The notes beneath the pieces are model-generated. The model was not told the DNA's origin, ran no database searches, and saw nothing but the letters and a program-made list of their open reading frames with translations. Of a stretch of DNA of 64,000 bases, positions 27,431 through 36,157 are shown one piece after another. The DNA lies in the NCBI GenBank assembly GCA_938005545.1, contig CALKXV010000005.1, forward strand, positions 98,832 through 162,831, written 5' to 3'. The position numbers were made by a program, and so were the translations under genes. The stretch's first letter is position 1; each line of letters opens with the position of its first letter. The stretch comes from an uncultured Paracoccaceae bacterium. Lineage in GTDB: Bacteria; Pseudomonadota; Alphaproteobacteria; Rhodobacterales; Rhodobacteraceae.

Positions 27431-28678
27431 TTGCCATTGACGAAAAGCTGGGTTGAAACGGCGAATGATCCGACGGGGGTCTTTCCTCTCAACAACCTGC
27501 CGTATGGTGTTTTTAATGACGGACGAGGCGCGCGCGCCGGTGTGGCGATAGGCGACAAAGTCTTGGATCTTGGGGCTTTGGAAGGCCTTGGAATGGTGCC
27601 GTCCGTAGGGTTTCGCAATGGCGCGTTAAACGACTTCATGGCCGAAGGTGCCGGTGCTTGGACACGGGTTCGCAATACATTGACGGGGCTTTTATCGGAA
27701 GGCGCAGACGCACAACATCAGCTTGGAAGTTTCTTGCACTCGCAGGCCGTGGTGACGATGCAACTTCCATTTACCGTGGCTGAGTACACTGATTTTTATG
27801 CCGGTAAACATCATGCCACGAACGTTGGTACTATGTTTCGTGGTGCTGAGAATGCGTTACCTCCCAACTGGTTACACATTCCCATCGGATACAATGGTCG
27901 CGCATCTTCAGTCGTTGTATCTGGTCGCGATGTGCGCCGTCCTTGGGGGCAACTCAAAGGTCCGGACGATCCTGCACCCCGGTTTGCGCCGTCGGCGCGG
28001 TTCGATATCGAACTGGAAATGGGTGCAGTGGTCGGGCAACCATCGTCGGGCCCGATTTCTGTGGATCAGGCGGACGCGAATATTTTCGGCTATGTGCTTT
28101 TGAACGATTGGTCCGCGCGTGATATCCAAGCTTGGGAGTATCAACCGCTTGGTCCGTTTCAGGCCAAAGCGACGTCAACCAGCATTAGCCCTTGGGTTGT
28201 CACCAAGGCGGCATTGGAGCCGTTTCGTACCTCGACGCCCGCCCGTGAAATCGAACTGTTGCCGCATCTGCGCGACACCGGCCCGATGCTTTATGCCATT
28301 GGGTTGGAGGTGACGCTGACGCCCGATGGTGGGGCGGAAGAGATAATTTCCCGGACCAATTACAGAGAAATGTACTATTCTGCGGCTCAGCAGCCCGCGC
28401 ATCACACGACCAGTGGATGTCCAATGCGTGTTGGCGATCTTTTGGGCTCGGGAACAATCTCGGGGCCGGAACGGGATAACCGAGGTTCATTGTTGGAGCT
28501 TTCATGGGGCGGAAAAGAACCGTTCAAACTTTCGAATGGGGAGACCCGAAGTTTTATCGAAGACGGCGATCGATTGACCTTAAGGGGTGCCGCCAACGGT
28601 GATGGGTATCAGATCGGTTTCGGCGAATGTACAGCGCGCGTTTTACCTGCGCTGAAAAATCCATATGGAGTGTCTTGA
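27431..28678 (+). CDS. fahA: Fumarylacetoacetase
   Basis: Cleaves fumarylacetoacetate to fumarate and acetoacetate, the last step of homogentisate/tyrosine degradation. 415 residues. Seen: LPYGVFNDGRGARAGVAIG near 18-36, YTDFYAGKHHATNVG near 118-132 with the catalytic Asp and His, metal ligands in FDIELEMGAVVG near 193, and DWSARDIQAWEYQPLGPFQA near 227. The start is TTG at 27431 with AAGGAGG 6 nt upstream. Unlike hmgA it is uninterrupted. Its TGA overlaps the next ATG by one base. Confidence 0.93.
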   Translation: MPLTKSWVETANDPTGVFPLNNLPYGVFNDGRGARAGVAIGDKVLDLGALEGLGMVPSVGFRNGALNDFMAEGAGAWTRVRNTLTGLLSEGADAQHQLGSFLHSQAVVTMQLPFTVAEYTDFYAGKHHATNVGTMFRGAENALPPNWLHIPIGYNGRASSVVVSGRDVRRPWGQLKGPDDPAPRFAPSARFDIELEMGAVVGQPSSGPISVDQADANIFGYVLLNDWSARDIQAWEYQPLGPFQAKATSTSISPWVVTKAALEPFRTSTPAREIELLPHLRDTGPMLYAIGLEVTLTPDGGAEEIISRTNYREMYYSAAQQPAHHTTSGCPMRVGDLLGSGTISGPERDNRGSLLELSWGGKEPFKLSNGETRSFIEDGDRLTLRGAANGDGYQIGFGECTARVLPALKNPYGVS

Positions 28679-29148
28679 TGTATCGTATATCCCAATTCGT
28701 TATTGCAGTTCTGGTTGTTTTTGCATCTTCGCCCACATGGGCGCAATCTCGTTCCGAACTGGCCGAGCAATACAGCGCTCTACCGGCCGTTCGACAAATG
28801 ATGGACGAAATGTTTTCACCAGCGGCCTCGGCGGCGCAGTTTAAGGCGACGTTGCCGCCGGGATTTGAGATCACCGACGATCAGCTGTTGCGGGTCGGCG
28901 AAGTGATGTCGGATGTGTTGATCGGGCTTCAGCCGCGGATGGTCGAACTTCAAAAAGCAGCCATTGCCGATGTCTTCACCGAAGAAGAAATTCAAGCGAT
29001 GATTGACTTTCACAGCACAGACATCGGCGCGCGTATTCTGATCAAGACACAGCCAATGTTCACAGCCGTGATGGGGCAGTTAACGCCCGAAATCGTACAG
29101 GCCATGGGGGCCAAACAGGGCGAAATTTCCGACATCCTGTCCGAATAA
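28678..29148 (+). CDS. DUF2059-like secreted protein
   Basis: 156-residue exported protein: signal peptide MYRISQFVIAVLVVFASSPT with cleavage probably after TWA at about 22. The body is helical and has the DUF2059-type segment FTEEEIQAMIDFHSTDIGAR. Function unknown. The ATG overlaps the fahA stop (TGATG), so it is translated with the catabolic operon. An envelope role during aromatic use is speculative. Confidence 0.75.
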   Translation: MYRISQFVIAVLVVFASSPTWAQSRSELAEQYSALPAVRQMMDEMFSPAASAAQFKATLPPGFEITDDQLLRVGEVMSDVLIGLQPRMVELQKAAIADVFTEEEIQAMIDFHSTDIGARILIKTQPMFTAVMGQLTPEIVQAMGAKQGEISDILSE

Positions 29149-29167
29149 TCCGAGAAAGATCAAAAAG

Positions 29168-30118
29168 ATGGCAAAGGCATTCGCATCGCAAGGCGACATG
29201 AGCGAAAAGACAATCACCTTCGATGAAATCGGTGAAGGACTGTGGGCCTTTACGGCGGAAGGCGATCCTAACTCGGGCGTAATTATCGGCGACGACAGCG
29301 TCATGATTATCGAAGCGCAAGCCACGCCGCGCCTAGCGCACAAGGTGATCGAGAAAGTCCGCGAATTGACCGACAAGCCAATTTCGCACCTTGTGCTCAC
29401 ACATTACCACGCTGTGCGGGTGCTCGGAGCTTCAGCTTATGGTGTGAGCCAGATCATCATGTCCGAAAAAGCGCGTGCAATGGTCGCTGAGCGCGGGCAA
29501 GAAGATTGGGACAGTGAATTTCAGCGTTTCCCGCGACTTTTCGAAGGGCATGAAAGTATTCCGGGCCTGACATGGCCAACGACCACATTTAATGGTCGGA
29601 TGAGCGTTTATCTTGGTAAGCGCCGTGTCGATATCATGCAACTGGGGCGCGCACATACGGCCGGCGATGCTGTGATCTATGTGCCGGATCAGAACGTAAT
29701 GTTTACTGGCGACATCGTTGAATACAATTCCGCTTGTTATTGCGGCGACGGGCATTTCCACGATTGGCCAGGCACACTTGAAAACGTACGTAATTTTGAT
29801 CTGGATGCAATTGCACCCGGTCGTGGTGGCGCATTAATCGGGAAGGATATGGTCAATGCGGCATTAGATTCGACGAGAGATTTTGTGCGCTCAACCTATC
29901 GACCGGCAGCAAAAGTTGCGCTTAAAGGCGGCTCTCTGAAAGAGGCTTGGGACGCGGTGCGCGCAGAATGCGATCCGAAATTTAAGGATTATGCAATTTA
30001 CGAACACTGTCTGCCCTTCAACGTCGCGCGTGCCTATGACGAAGCACTTGATATCGACACACCACGCATCTGGACCGACGAACGTGACCTAAAAATGTGG
30101 GAGGCTTTACAGGGATGA
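29168..30118 (+). CDS. MBL-fold protein with altered metal site
   Basis: 316-residue metallo-beta-lactamase-fold protein. The usual HxHxDH motif appears as THYHAVRVLG at about residues 78-87, so the Asp and the third His are replaced by Val and Arg. Further ligand positions AHTAGDAV and FTGDIVEYN are kept. It belongs to the MBL group that accompanies aromatic catabolic clusters. It may have a changed metal content or be non-catalytic; the replacement may also be a feature of the subfamily. Stop overlaps the DinB start by 4 nt. Confidence 0.8.
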   Translation: MAKAFASQGDMSEKTITFDEIGEGLWAFTAEGDPNSGVIIGDDSVMIIEAQATPRLAHKVIEKVRELTDKPISHLVLTHYHAVRVLGASAYGVSQIIMSEKARAMVAERGQEDWDSEFQRFPRLFEGHESIPGLTWPTTTFNGRMSVYLGKRRVDIMQLGRAHTAGDAVIYVPDQNVMFTGDIVEYNSACYCGDGHFHDWPGTLENVRNFDLDAIAPGRGGALIGKDMVNAALDSTRDFVRSTYRPAAKVALKGGSLKEAWDAVRAECDPKFKDYAIYEHCLPFNVARAYDEALDIDTPRIWTDERDLKMWEALQG

Positions 30119-30624
30119 CCACGCCTTACGTCCAAATGGCATTGAACAATGCCTACGCCAATCGGACGCTGTATCAGGCGATTGCGGAATTGGATCAAGC
30201 TCGTTTTACAGCGCATCGTCCGGGGTTCTTTCCGTCTTTGTCTCGAACGCTCAATCACATTTACGAAGTTGATCTTTTCTACATCGACGCCATGGAAGAA
30301 GGTGGCCACGGGCGGGCTGTCTATGACCGTGCAGACATCGAAGATGTCGCAGAATTGGGCAACGCGCAGGCAGAAGCCGATCTGCGGTTCGCCACGTTCT
30401 GTGCCTCAGACCCCGATCTCGCTCGCATCGTGGATGTCGAACGTAAGAACTTGATGACCAAAGAGAAAATTGGCGCACTTCTTCCCCACTTGTTGCAGCA
30501 TCAAGTCCACCATCGCGGGCAAGCGCATGTTCAAATAAGTGATGCAGGCCTTATACCGCCTCAGTTAGACGACTTCTTCCTGGAACATGATCGTTCCCCA
30601 ATTGCGCAAGAGTATTTCGGATGA
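30115..30624 (+). CDS. DinB family protein
   Basis: 169-residue four-helix-bundle protein of the DinB/YfiT metalloenzyme-like superfamily. Histidines in LNHIYEVDLFYID and in the pair of the motif LLQHQVHHRGQAH could form the metal site. Some relatives are thiol-dependent transferases or isomerases (mycothiol- or glutathione-linked), which would fit a maleylpyruvate/maleylacetoacetate role (inference). The ATG overlaps the MBL stop and its own stop overlaps the monooxygenase ATG, both as ATGA. Confidence 0.82.
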   Translation: MTTPYVQMALNNAYANRTLYQAIAELDQARFTAHRPGFFPSLSRTLNHIYEVDLFYIDAMEEGGHGRAVYDRADIEDVAELGNAQAEADLRFATFCASDPDLARIVDVERKNLMTKEKIGALLPHLLQHQVHHRGQAHVQISDAGLIPPQLDDFFLEHDRSPIAQEYFG

Positions 30625-32246
30625 CCATGCAGGATCGCTATCCCATAGCGTTCCAGCTCTACCCCTATCAACGCTCGGCGGATCAAGACGCCAAAGCGCC
30701 CGTAACCCATCCTGTGGTTGTCGTTGGCGGCGGCCCAATTGGATTGGCAACGGCATTGGATCTGGGCCTCAAAGGGCATCCAGTTCTTGCACTTGATGAC
30801 CATGAAGGTGTCGGGCAGGGCAGTCGTGCGATTTGTTTTGTAAGGCGAACGCTTGAAATTGCTCATCGACTGGGTGCCGGGGCCGAAATGCTTGCTAAAG
30901 GCATTGTTTGGCAAAAGGGGCGCGTCTTTCATGATAGCGACGAGATTTTTGAATTCGATCTTCTGCCAGAGGATGGTCACAGGTGTCCCGCATTCATAAA
31001 CCTCAGTCAAATTCATTTTAAAAAGTTTCTGGTCGAAGCTATTGAGCGTGCGAATGCCGATTGCGCGAAGATCGAGATACGCGGCAAGAACCGGGTCGAC
31101 GCAATTGACCCCGGTAAAGATGAAACAGTGGTGGATATTTCGACACCCGATGGGAGTTATCAGATCAAAGCGAATTGGTTGATCGCTTGTGATGGTGCGC
31201 GTTCTCCAATCCGGGACATGATGGGGCTTGGATTTGACGGACGCGTGTTCGAGGATAATTTCCTGATGGCCGACGTCAAAATGACGGCTGACTTTCTAAC
31301 GGAACGTTGGTTTTGGTTTGAACCGTGGTTCAAATCTGGTTCCTCGGCACTACTTCATAAGCAACCCGACGATATCTGGCGCATTGATTTTCAACTGGGT
31401 TGGGACATTGATCGCGAAAAGGAGCTTAAAGAAGAAAATGTCCGAAATCGTGTTGATCAAATGCTGGGCGGCAAAGTCGAATATGAATTGGATTGGTGCT
31501 CAATTTACACGTTCCAATGTCGACGAATGGAAAAATTTTGCCATGGCCGTGTATTGTTTGCTGGCGATAGCGCCCACCAAGTTTCGCCTTTCGGTGCACG
31601 CGGTGCGAACTCCGGCATTCAAGACCCAGAGAATTTAGCTTGGAAGCTAGACCTTGCTTTAAGAGGACACGCGCCAGAGACCCTATTGCATAGTTACGAC
31701 GAAGAACGTTTGGCCGCTGCGGACGAAAATATTCTGAACTCAACCCGGTCGACGGACTTTTTGACACCGAAATTCGAGGCTTCAAAAAAGCTCCGTGATG
31801 CGGTTCTGACACTTGCGGCGCGACACAGGTTTGCCCGTCCTTTGGTAAATTCGGGTCGGTTGAGCGTTCCTTGTGTCTACGACAGCTTGTCTGGTTTTGG
31901 ACCGGACGCCATAGTGACCCCCAAACGCACACGGCCCGATGCCCCAGCGACGGACGCGCCACTTGCGGACGGGTATCTGTTAGACAAATTGGGCGGCGGC
32001 TTTACGGTCATCGGGTTTGGAACTTCGATCCCATCCGCACAGAACATAGAAGGTCTACACGTTGCTGGCTTGACCATCGACGAGATCAGTCCCGAGACGC
32101 GCGAACGGTATCTTGGTGATGAGGCATCCGCCGTTTATCTAATCCGCCCCGATCAATACGTCGTGGCGCGCTGGGCTGAATATGACAAAGGAAAGATTGC
32201 GTCCGCGATACGACAAGCCATTGGAAAGGATAATAAATGTCCTTAA
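30621..32246 (+). CDS. FAD-dependent aromatic monooxygenase (MhpA/PheA-type)
   Basis: 541-residue flavoprotein hydroxylase. FAD/NAD(P)H motifs: VVVVGGGPIGLATALDLGLK near residues 32-51, ACDGARSPIRDMMG near 190, and VLFAGDSAHQVSPFGARGAN near 312. The C-terminal thioredoxin-like domain of this class is present but short. It would hydroxylate a monohydroxylated aromatic acid, giving a homogentisate- or gentisate-type ring substrate (inference from the fahA/maiA neighbours). Overlaps DinB (4 nt) and DUF2783 (10 nt). Confidence 0.85.
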   Translation: MTMQDRYPIAFQLYPYQRSADQDAKAPVTHPVVVVGGGPIGLATALDLGLKGHPVLALDDHEGVGQGSRAICFVRRTLEIAHRLGAGAEMLAKGIVWQKGRVFHDSDEIFEFDLLPEDGHRCPAFINLSQIHFKKFLVEAIERANADCAKIEIRGKNRVDAIDPGKDETVVDISTPDGSYQIKANWLIACDGARSPIRDMMGLGFDGRVFEDNFLMADVKMTADFLTERWFWFEPWFKSGSSALLHKQPDDIWRIDFQLGWDIDREKELKEENVRNRVDQMLGGKVEYELDWCSIYTFQCRRMEKFCHGRVLFAGDSAHQVSPFGARGANSGIQDPENLAWKLDLALRGHAPETLLHSYDEERLAAADENILNSTRSTDFLTPKFEASKKLRDAVLTLAARHRFARPLVNSGRLSVPCVYDSLSGFGPDAIVTPKRTRPDAPATDAPLADGYLLDKLGGGFTVIGFGTSIPSAQNIEGLHVAGLTIDEISPETRERYLGDEASAVYLIRPDQYVVARWAEYDKGKIASAIRQAIGKDNKCP

Positions 32247-32419
32247 ATCTCGATCCAAACTTGGTTGATCCGGACGGGTTTTACCAGGCCCTTCTGGACG
32301 CTCACGAGGGATTGGATGCAGCGCAAAGTGCAGAATTCAATGCGCGTCTGATCTTTGTTCTAGCCAATCAGATTGGCGATCCAGAGTTGCTTGCTCAAGC
32401 GCTGGAGGCTGCAAAGTGA
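32237..32419 (+). CDS. DUF2783 family small protein
   Basis: 60-residue acidic protein (MSLNLDPNLVDPDGFYQALL then DAHEGLDAAQSAEFNARLIF, VLANQIGD). DUF2783 proteins regularly occur beside FAD monooxygenases of aromatic clusters, so it may be an accessory or subunit of the enzyme upstream. Function unproven. It overlaps that gene by 10 nt and maiA by 4 nt (GTGA). Confidence 0.85.
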   Translation: MSLNLDPNLVDPDGFYQALLDAHEGLDAAQSAEFNARLIFVLANQIGDPELLAQALEAAK

Positions 32420-33042
32420 CGGACATCACGCTCTATGACTATCCGAAAAGTTCGGCCAGCTACCGAGTACGGATCGCATTAAACTTGGCCGAATTGAATT
32501 ACACCAAAGTGAATGTTGATCTACTGTCCGGCGCGCAATCCGATACCGACCATATGTCACGCAACCCGCAAGGATTTGTTCCGGTCCTTGATATTGACGG
32601 CCTTCGTTTGACCCAGTCGTTAGCAATTCTGGACTATCTTGATCGGACGCGGAACATGGGTCTCTTGCCAAACGACGCGGCGGACCGCGCACGACAACAA
32701 GCGTTGGCCACGGCGATCGCTGTCGATCTGCATCCCGTCTGTAACCTATCGGTTGCGGAACGCGCGACAGGTGGAGTTGATCCTGCGCGCACGGAGTGGA
32801 TGCAGTACTATATCGGCAAAGGTTTGATCGCATTCGAAACCCTGTTGGGACAGTTCGCGCAGGCACCGTATTGCTGCGGCGACCGATCATCACTTGCAGA
32901 TATTTGCTTGATTCCGCAACTTTACAACGCAGACCGTTGGGGCATTTCTTTAGATCAGATGCCCCGGATTAGAGCAGTTCGCGAGACTTGCGATAAAGTA
33001 TTGGCATTTTCGGACGCACATCCAAACAATGGAACCAAATAG
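32416..33042 (+). CDS. maiA: Maleylacetoacetate isomerase (GST family)
   Basis: 208-residue glutathione-S-transferase-type isomerase converting maleylacetoacetate to fumarylacetoacetate. N-terminal motif YPKSSASYRVRIALNLA (SSCS/SSAS active-site region) and the later sequence NPQGFVPVLDIDGLRLTQSL are diagnostic; the C-terminal half has YCCGDRSSLADICLIPQLYN. Starts at GTG 32416, overlapping the DUF2783 stop. The product feeds fahA. Confidence 0.9.
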   Translation: MTDITLYDYPKSSASYRVRIALNLAELNYTKVNVDLLSGAQSDTDHMSRNPQGFVPVLDIDGLRLTQSLAILDYLDRTRNMGLLPNDAADRARQQALATAIAVDLHPVCNLSVAERATGGVDPARTEWMQYYIGKGLIAFETLLGQFAQAPYCCGDRSSLADICLIPQLYNADRWGISLDQMPRIRAVRETCDKVLAFSDAHPNNGTK

Positions 33043-33069
33043 AAAACAAAATTACCTAGGGAGAGAGAA

Positions 33070-34005
33070 ATGAAACAAACAATTGCAACTGTATTTGCGG
33101 CTTTCAGCCTTTTGGCGGCAGTGCCCGCAATCGCCGAGTATCCAGAGAAACCTGTGACTTTTATCGTGCCATGGCCTCCGGGAGATTTGGAAGATATCCT
33201 AACACGTATGATCGCCGAGGACTTTCAGGCGAAGTATGGATCCGCGGCGGCAGTGGTCAACAAACCCGGCGGCGGCGGCGGCCCATTTCCGGGCGCAATC
33301 GACGTCGCAACCGCTCCGCCGGATGGGTATACCATTGGATCGTTTGTGATCGCGGTGCCGACAATTGGCCACGTTATTGGAATTCCCGAATTGGCACCAG
33401 AAAAATTCGACCCGCTTGGTATTTTCCTGACGTATCCGTTCGTTTTGGCGTCATCGAAAAGCGCGGCGTTCTCGGATATTGACGAAATGGTTGAATATGC
33501 GAAATCGAATGAATTGGCTCTTGGCCACTTCGGTGCCCCATTGCCGCCGACACGCGCGACGCTGGCTTTTGCAAAGAATTCGGGTTTTGAGTGGGGCTCG
33601 GAAGCGGGTTTTGATGCTCTCGATTGCAATACTCTGGCTTCGGGCGATGCAGATGTGATCAACACGACGTTGCAGTTGGTTTTGCCCTGCTTGGACGACA
33701 TCAACGTTTTGGCCTCAATCACCGACGCACGAATTCCTCTCGTCCCTGACACACCGACGTTGGGCGAGAAAGACGCGGCTTTAGACCTTGCACTTTGGAA
33801 CGGCTTGTTCGTTTTAAAGGATACGCCCGCCGATGTGCGCGAGAAAATCATCGAAGTCGCAAAGGCGACGGTCATGTCTGAGCGTGCGCAGAAATTGGCG
33901 ACTGAGACAGGCGCATTGGTCTATTGGCAAGACGCGGAAACCTCCGCTGAACGCATTGTAAAAGATCGGGGCACACTGGGTGACATCGGCAAAATTCTTG
34001 AGTAA
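33070..34005 (+). CDS. tctC: Tripartite tricarboxylate transporter substrate-binding protein
   Basis: 311-residue periplasmic binding protein of the TctC/Bug family with signal peptide (MKQTIATVFAAFSLLAAVPA, cleavage near AIAEY at about 23). The family start YPEKPVTFIVPWPPG follows directly. Shine-Dalgarno GGGAGAGAG precedes the ATG. First gene of tctCBA; the cluster context suggests an aromatic or carboxylate substrate (inference). Confidence 0.88.
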   Translation: MKQTIATVFAAFSLLAAVPAIAEYPEKPVTFIVPWPPGDLEDILTRMIAEDFQAKYGSAAAVVNKPGGGGGPFPGAIDVATAPPDGYTIGSFVIAVPTIGHVIGIPELAPEKFDPLGIFLTYPFVLASSKSAAFSDIDEMVEYAKSNELALGHFGAPLPPTRATLAFAKNSGFEWGSEAGFDALDCNTLASGDADVINTTLQLVLPCLDDINVLASITDARIPLVPDTPTLGEKDAALDLALWNGLFVLKDTPADVREKIIEVAKATVMSERAQKLATETGALVYWQDAETSAERIVKDRGTLGDIGKILE

Positions 34006-34050
34006 CCCATTGCAGGGTCGGAGTTTTCTCCGGCCCTCTTGGCGAACAGA

Positions 34051-34569
34051 ATGAGCAGTTCACGCGCATCCAAATCGCACCCAGGTTCCCTTGTCTTTGC
34101 GATCCTCTTCGTTGCGTTTGCAGGTTTCCTTGTCACGCAGCTGTCCTCGGAAACCAAGTTTTCCAGCAAGGGGCAATTGTTTGCCCAACCGAGATTTTGG
34201 CCCGCCGTGGGTGTGATCGGCATGATCGGGTTCGGACTGGCACATCTGTGGCACCAACGGTGGAACCGACTGTCGGGCGAATTGGGCGAGACGGTCATTT
34301 GGCTGCGTGCGCTCGAGTATCTCGGATGGTTCATGATCTATGTCACAGCAGTTCCGATTATCGGATACCTTGCGGCGACGATCCTGTTCACGACAGGTCT
34401 AGCATTCCGTCAAGGGTATCGGAACCGCGAGCAGCTTGGTTTAGCCGCCGGTCTTGGGCTTTCCATTGTCTTGATTTTCAAAACCGGCTTAGCGGTAAAA
34501 ATTCCAGGCGGCGCCATTTATGAATACCTTCCATCAGCGCTCCGCAATTTCATGATTGTGTATTTCTGA
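34051..34569 (+). CDS. tctB: Tripartite tricarboxylate transporter small membrane protein
   Basis: 172-residue protein with four predicted helices, the small TctB subunit. It has the usual lack of strong motifs; segments FAILFVAFAGFLVTQLSS and IIGYLAATILFTTGLAFRQG fit the family. Start chosen at ATG 34051; a TTG at 34039 is possible. Stop shares one base with the tctA ATG (TGATG). Confidence 0.82.
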   Translation: MSSSRASKSHPGSLVFAILFVAFAGFLVTQLSSETKFSSKGQLFAQPRFWPAVGVIGMIGFGLAHLWHQRWNRLSGELGETVIWLRALEYLGWFMIYVTAVPIIGYLAATILFTTGLAFRQGYRNREQLGLAAGLGLSIVLIFKTGLAVKIPGGAIYEYLPSALRNFMIVYF

Positions 34570-36047
34570 TGGAACTTTTCGGAGATGCAATTTCCATTCT
34601 GGCGCGATGGGATGTTGTCGCCGCTTTGCTTGTCGGCTCGGTCGGCGGCGTTATCATTGGCGCGGTTCCGGGCGTCGGCGCGGCAGTTGCCATTGCGATT
34701 TTACTGCCCGCAACGTTCTCGCTGGACCCGATCGTTGGGTTGACTGCGCTTTTGGGCATTTATGGCTCTTCCATGTACGGCGGTGCCATTCCAGCTATCT
34801 TGATCAATACGCCGGGCACGGCCGTCAACGCTCTGACCACTTATGAAGGCACCCCAATGACAGAACGTGGTGAGGCACGACGTGCCTTGTCGCTGGCCTA
34901 TTCCGCGTCATTTTTTGGTGGTGTTTTTTCCGTCATCTGCTTAATCCTTCTCTCGCCCGTTCTTGCCGCTATTGCCCCAATGTTTGGTAGTCGCGAAATC
35001 TTTCTTGCAGCACTTTTGGGTATCGTTTTGGTCGTGTTGGCGCATCGCGGACAAGTTTTGATTGCGGGGGCTATGGCGTCATTTGGCATTTGGTTGAATA
35101 CCGTCGGATTGGAATCGATCCAGTACTCGCAGCGCTTTACATTTGGTCAAAGCTGGCTTTCGGGCGGTATCGATCTGATTGTTGTCGTGCTTGGGCTTTT
35201 TGCAATCAGTCAAGCTTTTGTGCTTTTGGTGGAACCAGATAAACGAAGCCACGCGGAACCCATTAAAGGCGGCCTACTTGCCGGGTTCAAAGAACTAGCG
35301 GTCTATAAACGCGTTGCGACTGTGTCGTCTACTTTTGGCGTCTTGATGGGAATGATACCGGGCGTAGGAGAATTTACCGCGCAATTCATGAGCTATACCT
35401 ATGCACAGAAAACGTCCAAGTCGCCCGAGCAATTCGGTAATGGGTCGCCCGAAGGTCTAATTGCATCCGAGGCCGCCAATAATGCTGTCCCAGCGGCTGC
35501 GATGATCCCGCTTTTGGCGCTCGGTATTCCGGGCGAAGCTTTGACGGCCATGATGCTCAGCGTCTTCTACGTCCATTCTGTAGTGCCTGGACCGGGGCTG
35601 TTCCAAAATCAAATGGACTTCGTCGTCGCACTTTACATCGCGCTTCTGATCCTGAACGTTCTGGTACTGATTTTCTTACTGTTCTCAACCAACGTTCTGC
35701 TTAAAGTCATTGAATTTCCAACACGTTCCATTGGCATTTCGGTTTTGGCGCTTAGCTTTGTAGGTGTCTATAGCTTGCGAAACTCTGCCATCGACTGTGG
35801 TATTGCAGCGGGATTTGGTATGTTTGGATTCATTCTGAAACGGCTGGAATTACCTATTGTTCCGATCATCTTGGGTATGGTATTGGGCGGTATAATGGAG
35901 GCGAAATTGCGTACCTCGATGATGCGAGTAAAAGCGCCGCTGGATTTTATCGACAGACCGATTTCGTTCCTTTTGTTCGCGATCCTTTTGATCGTTATCG
36001 GAAGCTATATATACACGACAATAAGGTCGCGAGGATCTGATAAGTGA
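34569..36047 (+). CDS. tctA: Tripartite tricarboxylate transporter large permease
   Basis: 492-residue multi-pass permease, the main membrane subunit. TctA signatures: GGVIIGAVPGVGAAVAIAIL near 18, YGSSMYGGAIPAILINTPGT near 67-86, GMIPGVGEFTAQFMSYTYAQ near 258, and ALGIPGEALTAMML near 315. Follows tctB with a one-base overlap, so both are coupled. Confidence 0.92.
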   Translation: MELFGDAISILARWDVVAALLVGSVGGVIIGAVPGVGAAVAIAILLPATFSLDPIVGLTALLGIYGSSMYGGAIPAILINTPGTAVNALTTYEGTPMTERGEARRALSLAYSASFFGGVFSVICLILLSPVLAAIAPMFGSREIFLAALLGIVLVVLAHRGQVLIAGAMASFGIWLNTVGLESIQYSQRFTFGQSWLSGGIDLIVVVLGLFAISQAFVLLVEPDKRSHAEPIKGGLLAGFKELAVYKRVATVSSTFGVLMGMIPGVGEFTAQFMSYTYAQKTSKSPEQFGNGSPEGLIASEAANNAVPAAAMIPLLALGIPGEALTAMMLSVFYVHSVVPGPGLFQNQMDFVVALYIALLILNVLVLIFLLFSTNVLLKVIEFPTRSIGISVLALSFVGVYSLRNSAIDCGIAAGFGMFGFILKRLELPIVPIILGMVLGGIMEAKLRTSMMRVKAPLDFIDRPISFLLFAILLIVIGSYIYTTIRSRGSDK

Positions 36048-36157
36048 TCGAAAGGTCACACAGATAGTGAAACTCAAAATAAACGGATTAATCGTATTCG
36101 CACGATGATTGTCTGAGCGTCGATATCTCCATATACCTATATCAGGGATTGCCGAAA

